Of a stretch of 27,316 nt of DNA, positions 23,695-27,316 are shown piece after piece. Both the position numbers and the translations under genes were made by a program. The notes under the pieces are model-generated. The model was not told where the DNA came from. It saw only the letters and a list, made by a program, of their open reading frames with translations, and ran no database searches. Every line of letters starts with the position of its first letter. The stretch's first letter is position 1. The DNA is from a bacterium Ga0077546 (GTDB lineage Bacteria; Cyanobacteriota; Vampirovibrionia; Obscuribacterales; Obscuribacteraceae), in contig LNEX01000112.1 of the NCBI GenBank assembly GCA_001464165.1, forward strand, positions 1-27,316. The letters are read 5' to 3'.

Positions 23695-24441
23695 TTACTT
23701 GTTTGCGATCAAAACGCGATTACAACCATCTTCTTTAGCCTGAATAAGCGCCTCTGAGGCTGCTTCAAGTAGACCTTGCGGATCGTTCGAATGCTGCGGA
23801 TAGCTAGCCACAGCCAGTGATGCCGTTATTTTGATAGGCTTGCCTGTCTTCGGCTCTTTCACTTCTAACATAGAGATACGGCGGCGCACGCGTTCTGCCA
23901 CAACAGCTGCACCATCAGCATCGGTCTCATGCAATACAGTAACTAACTCTTCACCGCCCCAGCGAGCAGGCATATCAATCTCTCGGACTGAGCTTTTTAG
24001 AATCTTAGCTACTTCGACTAGAACCAAATCACCGACTTCGTGACCATACTTGAGATTGATATCGCGCAAATGGTCAATATCAATGAGCATGAGAGAGAGT
24101 GAATAACCCAGCCTGAGAGCCCTCTTAAGAGAGTGGGTGAGGTGTTCCTTAAAAATATGTCGATTTGGCAGAGCTGTAAGCACGTCTTGTCCCATCAATT
24201 CTTGCAAGCGCGCCTCGGCATTTGCCAATTGGTGTCGCAGACGATCTATTTCACGATCTTTCTCTCGCAGAAGCTTTTCAGTCTGAAGGGTCTGTCCCGG
24301 TATCCTACGAACTTGACTAGATCCTGAAGCAGAACCCTGACCAGCGTTATTAGTCGCCACAGCAGATGTAGCATCAGCCTGGCGATGGCCAGACTGGCCG
24401 TGGAAAGTCTGCAGCATCTCTGCGATTCGAGCCTTCATCAT
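23695..24441 (-). CDS. soluble diguanylate cyclase (GGDEF domain)
   Basis: Makes the second messenger c-di-GMP from two GTP. 248 aa. A disordered N-terminus (1-50), a short coiled coil (about 54-84) that may drive dimerisation, and a GGDEF domain (about 86-246) beginning DVLTALPNRHIF. The active site is GGEEL (162-166), a functional variant of GGDEF. The inhibitory I-site RxxD is present as R153-E-I-D156, exactly five residues upstream, so product feedback is expected. No membrane segment or sensory domain is visible, so it probably acts in the cytoplasm. The start has a strong AAGGAGG; the second of two adjacent ATGs is equally possible. It is coupled to the downstream response regulator gene. 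Confidence 0.93.
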   Translation of the reverse strand: MMKARIAEMLQTFHGQSGHRQADATSAVATNNAGQGSASGSSQVRRIPGQTLQTEKLLREKDREIDRLRHQLANAEARLQELMGQDVLTALPNRHIFKEHLTHSLKRALRLGYSLSLMLIDIDHLRDINLKYGHEVGDLVLVEVAKILKSSVREIDMPARWGGEELVTVLHETDADGAAVVAERVRRRISMLEVKEPKTGKPIKITASLAVASYPQHSNDPQGLLEAASEALIQAKEDGCNRVLIANK

Positions 24442-24670
24442 CCCCCCTCCTTACCTCTGACTCCGAGCCAACAAACAACTAAGTGCCGCCGGAGCTGGTA
24501 TTAAATCGATTCGGCTGATCCTTGAGAAGGAAACCTAATAAGTATTCGGTAGATATACGAGTTAGAGATTCAATTCAGATCATGTTTGATCGACTTAGTT
24601 ATATTAGCTGGATTTAGTAATTAAGCAAATAAAGTCAGTGGGGTAAACCGCAAAAATTAGCAAATTTGTT

Positions 24671-24693
24671 AAAAAAACAGCCCTCTCCAGGCT
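24671..24693 (-). terminator. terminator downstream of the secreted glycine-rich protein gene
   Basis: In the minus-strand RNA, a short stem AGCCU/GGGCU with a loop of about 5 bases is followed by GUUUUUUU. It lies about 45 bases after the stop at 24736. Additional small inverted repeats (GAGGTA/TACCTC at 24701-24722) are between. Confidence 0.65.
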
Positions 24694-24735
24694 AAACAGG
24701 GAGGTAGTTAATGAGTTACCTCTTAACAGAGGAGA

Positions 24736-26205
24736 TCAATTTATCGGAACCCTCTTAAATTCGTCGCCCTTACTATCAAGCAAAACCAAATAGTACTTAT
24801 TCTTGGGCAAATCAACATTGAAGCACAGAGTGTCAGTCTTTTCTTCCTTGACTGGCACACTAAAGCTATGGCGAATACTACGAAGGTCGAGGTGATACTG
24901 AACGCCCTTGGCGGAAACGACTCGGAGCATCTTCTTATCAATTACGTGATCGCTATTGTTCACCACTGAAAAAGTTACATACAAAAGACGCGAAGACTTA
25001 TCAGCTGTAAAGTCGTTCTTTTCAAAACGATAATCGTTAACAGAGAGCCTTAAACCTTCAAGTGTCTTCTTCGGCGCGGCAGAAGGTAAATTGACTGGAT
25101 TAAACCCAGGCAAGGTAATGGGCTCAGATGTAACTAGCTTTAGCTCGTCATTTGGCGAGAGGGCCGCGATGTCACCCTTACGCCAAGCGGCACAAATTAA
25201 ACCAAAGGTGGCTCCAGCAGCGGCACCAATGCCCACAGATATTCCATGAGTCATCACCGCTGTTCCAATACCGGTCATCTGAACAGATAAGACAGAGCCA
25301 GCTGCAGCTCCAACCGTAGCAAATTTTGCATCTCTGTAAATCAACTTGCTTACGGCGGCAATCTTATTGTCTGCACTAGAAATCTTGCACTCAAACGGCA
25401 ATTCATAATTGCCATCAGGGCTGACTATCTTACTGATTTTCACATCAACTCGGCCAGGCACGCCGTTGCGACCAGGCTTAGTGGCTTGCGTAACAAAGCC
25501 GTGGGCGATCCAATCACCAGGCACAACCACACGATTGCCTTTACCATCTTTAACATCATGAGCAATACGAAAAGTCACAGCATCACCAGTTTGCGATAGC
25601 TGCGAATTGAGATAGCACTGCGATATCATCGAAACTTTTGTGCCCGTGGGCAGCTCTTCTACCACCCCTTGCAGAATCGGTGACTTGGTAGAATCTTCGC
25701 TCACTCCCGCTTGGAGGACGGCGCCAACTCGAAGTAGACCATTTGCAGGCAGATTAAAACGCTGTCTCGAAGACTGTGTAATCGAAACAGTGTGGTTGTC
25801 GGCGTCTTCTGCATCTTTCAACGATGCCGCCGCAGAAGAGGCATCTATAGAAGAGGCATCAGTAAAATTGGCAGCCTCGGCGGCAATAGCTGATTCGCCG
25901 ACCTTGACTTCACTCGAAACATCAGCAGCTTGAGGCGGTGAATCGTCAGCGGCTAAAGGCTGACTGAGATCAGAGTCAACATTAGAAGGCCTAACAACCG
26001 GCAACTCACCGGCAGCAGCAGTGGCACCAGAAGTAGTGCCCATCAGCAAGTAAGAATGGCCTGGGACGGCAATAGCGTTCAACGGAAGGCACGACTGAGT
26101 ACCGATCGTAACCAGTAGAGGAAGAGCAAATAAATTTTGGGGTTTATTCTTCAATTTATCTTTGCAGTTCTTGCCTGAGCTATCGAATCTATCCAACAAC
26201 TCCAT
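24736..26205 (-). CDS. secreted protein with glycine-rich hydrophobic segment, unknown function
   Basis: Unrecognised 489-aa protein. A polar 24-residue N-region precedes a hydrophobic signal core (about 25-47, cleavage plausible after LNAIA). An alanine/aspartate/serine-rich linker follows (50-140). Residues 150-295 look like a beta-rich domain (LPANGLLRVGAVLQAG...PTGTKVSMISQCYLN...VVVPGDWIAHGFVTQ). A glycine/alanine hydrophobic stretch of two helices (about 296-340) could be a glycine-zipper-type membrane segment. A C-terminal domain (about 383-489) with VNDYRF...LLYVTFSVVNNSDHVI and a final strand pattern resembles Ig-like DUF4352-type extracellular domains; I offer that only as a resemblance. 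The ATG at 26205 has a distant AAGG. It lies 56 bases downstream of the DnaJ-TPR gene on the same strand and may share its transcript. Confidence 0.82.
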   Translation of the reverse strand: MELLDRFDSSGKNCKDKLKNKPQNLFALPLLVTIGTQSCLPLNAIAVPGHSYLLMGTTSGATAAAGELPVVRPSNVDSDLSQPLAADDSPPQAADVSSEVKVGESAIAAEAANFTDASSIDASSAAASLKDAEDADNHTVSITQSSRQRFNLPANGLLRVGAVLQAGVSEDSTKSPILQGVVEELPTGTKVSMISQCYLNSQLSQTGDAVTFRIAHDVKDGKGNRVVVPGDWIAHGFVTQATKPGRNGVPGRVDVKISKIVSPDGNYELPFECKISSADNKIAAVSKLIYRDAKFATVGAAAGSVLSVQMTGIGTAVMTHGISVGIGAAAGATFGLICAAWRKGDIAALSPNDELKLVTSEPITLPGFNPVNLPSAAPKKTLEGLRLSVNDYRFEKNDFTADKSSRLLYVTFSVVNNSDHVIDKKMLRVVSAKGVQYHLDLRSIRHSFSVPVKEEKTDTLCFNVDLPKNKYYLVLLDSKGDEFKRVPIN

Positions 26206-26261
26206 TTAAACAGAGCCTTTTAAGCAATGCCATTTACGCAGAGCCATTCTAACAAAGCCAT

Positions 26262-26978
26262 CTAAAACTTCTTGTTGAGAATTTCTTTGATTTGCTGGAA
26301 AATTCCTTTCTTCTTATTATCTGCCTTAATCTGAGCGGTTGCTTGATCTTTCATTAAGGCCTTAAGGCGAACTTCTAAAGAACGAGCTTCAGGATCGCTA
26401 GCATTAAGCCTCAAAGCTGTCTGTACTTCTGTCATAGCTAGAGTTTTCCAGCCCCGAGCCAAATAAACTTCAGCCAGGCGATTGTGATATTTAGGTTCTA
26501 GCGGAACCAAGCGAATTGCTTCTTTCATTGCTGTTTCAGCTTCTTGATAGCGCTTCTTCTTTAGCAATTCATCAGCCCTACCAAGGTGCTTATTGGCCCA
26601 CTTCACATTAATACTGTCATCACCAGGCAAAGCATTGAGCGGCTGAGTAGTCTGAATATCACTGTTATGCAACTTAAGTTCATCAGGGATAACAGAGCTA
26701 ACTACAAATGAACCGGTAGAAACCACTTCAGAGCGACGTTTGGCTAGCTGGCGCAGGGCGTCATACTCAATGCGGCGCTCAGTGTCGCCAACCACATCAT
26801 GGGCATGGGTGACCTTGGCAAACTCGGTTTGGGCGATGGCGCGCTGATCTGGGTCATTAGGAAAACGGTCAGGATGAAGCCTCTTCGCAAGCGCCAAATA
26901 GGCTTTGCGAATCTCATCCTGGCTTGCCGCCTCGTCTACTCCGAGAATAGCGTAGTAGTCTTCCTCAAACTCCTGCAT
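26262..26978 (-). CDS. J-domain protein with TPR repeats
   Basis: Co-chaperone-like protein of 238 aa. The N-terminal J-domain (about 6-70) reads DYYAILGVDEAASQDEIRKAYLALAKRLHPDRFP; the HPD motif at 35-37 that stimulates DnaK ATPase is intact. The C-terminal half (about 120-215) contains two to three TPR-like helical pairs (ADELLKKKRYQEAETAMKEAIRLVPLEP, AEVYLARGWKTLAMTEVQTALRLNASDP) and ends in a basic tail. There is no G/F region, zinc fingers or substrate domain, so it is not DnaJ itself but a specialised J-protein. ATG 26978 is preferred because it places the J-domain at the N-terminus; the frame is open to a TTG at 27008. It is divergent from the clpB-like gene. Confidence 0.9.
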   Translation of the reverse strand: MQEFEEDYYAILGVDEAASQDEIRKAYLALAKRLHPDRFPNDPDQRAIAQTEFAKVTHAHDVVGDTERRIEYDALRQLAKRRSEVVSTGSFVVSSVIPDELKLHNSDIQTTQPLNALPGDDSINVKWANKHLGRADELLKKKRYQEAETAMKEAIRLVPLEPKYHNRLAEVYLARGWKTLAMTEVQTALRLNASDPEARSLEVRLKALMKDQATAQIKADNKKKGIFQQIKEILNKKF

Positions 26979-27190
26979 CAACCAACTTCTTATTAACAGA
27001 CGCTTCAATCATATAGTACAAACCAAATTGTCGTTTTACCTGGGCAACTGAGAACACTCATAAAGAAATTGTGGATTTATTAGGGAGCTATAAGCAGGCT
27101 GTCCATAATGCGTAATAGGGACCGCGTTGCATCGATGGCCAGTTCACTTTGCAACCACGACAAAGCAACACAATAAGGGTTAAGCAATAT

Positions 27191-27316
27191 ATGAATCTAG
27201 ATAGATTTACAAATAAAGCCCAAGAAGCTGTTACCGGGTGTCGCACCTTACTGGCGCGATACGGCCATAGCCAAGTAACTCCAGAACACATTTTGCTGGC
27301 CCTAATGGAGCAAAAA
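27191..27316 (+). CDS. clpB: ClpB-family chaperone, N-terminal fragment (continues beyond window)
   Basis: Only 42 codons are in the window. They begin MNLDRFTNKAQEAV and include the Clp N-domain repeat (EHILLALMEQK) shared by ClpB and ClpC. MNLDRFT favours ClpB over ClpC, which usually begins MFxRFT, but the fragment is too short to be certain. ClpB is an AAA+ disaggregase working with the DnaK system. The ATG at 27191 has AAGGG about 11 bases upstream. No CIRCE-type inverted repeat is visible in the 180 bases before it. The J-domain gene is divergent across the same intergenic region. Confidence 0.8.
   Translation, partial: MNLDRFTNKAQEAVTGCRTLLARYGHSQVTPEHILLALMEQK

Noticed and set aside
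27009..27190. CIRCE/HrcA or heat-shock operator before the clpB-like gene
   Set aside because: No TTAGCACTC-N9-GAGTGCTAA repeat is present, and the TATAAG at about 27090 lacks a -35 at proper spacing.

Overview
This window looks like chromosomal DNA of a free-living Gram-negative-type bacterium of moderate GC. My best guess is the non-photosynthetic cyanobacterial relatives (Vampirovibrionia/Melainabacteria, Obscuribacterales-like). The hints are several secreted or low-complexity proteins I cannot assign to families, a TonB-C-like secreted protein, and frequent GTG/TTG starts. This lineage call is inference from style, not from a marker gene. There is no sign of phage, insertion sequence, CRISPR array or conjugative element.

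Layout, left to right. (1) 1-2579, minus strand: a sensor histidine kinase followed by its OmpR-type response regulator, which is cut by the window edge. (2) 2721-6467, plus strand: a long protein with a C-terminal CPPC thioredoxin-like domain, then a secreted or membrane protein of unknown function, separated by 315 bases with strong hairpins. A dense cluster of perfect palindromes (6516-6639) lies at the convergent junction with the next block. (3) 6718-13664, minus strand: a protein quality-control block in transcription order tig (trigger factor), clpP, clpX, lon, and a secreted DUF2059 protein. The conserved N-terminus of clpP is encoded but has no canonical start codon in frame. It joins a good ATG/RBS only through a one-base frame change. 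(4) 13841-16060, minus strand: HU, a Gfo/Idh/MocA oxidoreductase, tRNA-Gly(GCC) with its own promoter and terminator, and a small membrane protein. (5) 16381-19832, plus strand: alr, nadD (ATGA overlap), a yqeK-like HD phosphohydrolase, and a secreted TonB-C-like protein. (6) 19825-22195, minus strand: a single-stranded DNA-binding protein, a sodium:solute symporter and a small two-helix membrane protein. An exact 63-bp direct repeat copies part of ssb onto its own 3' end, right up to the symporter start. (7) 22412-23080, plus strand: a DUF4234-like membrane protein. (8) 23096-24441, minus strand: a soluble diguanylate cyclase with a c-di-GMP I-site and a coupled NarL-type regulator with an atypical HTH. 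(9) 24736-26978, minus strand: a secreted protein with a glycine-rich hydrophobic segment, and a DnaJ-TPR protein. (10) 27191 to the end, plus strand: the first codons of a ClpB-family chaperone.

The recurring theme is proteostasis: trigger factor, ClpXP, Lon, a J-domain protein and ClpB. Envelope and signalling genes surround it. I found no convincing novel defence or biosynthetic system. The best leads are the clpP start anomaly, the ssb duplication and the palindrome cluster at 6516-6639.
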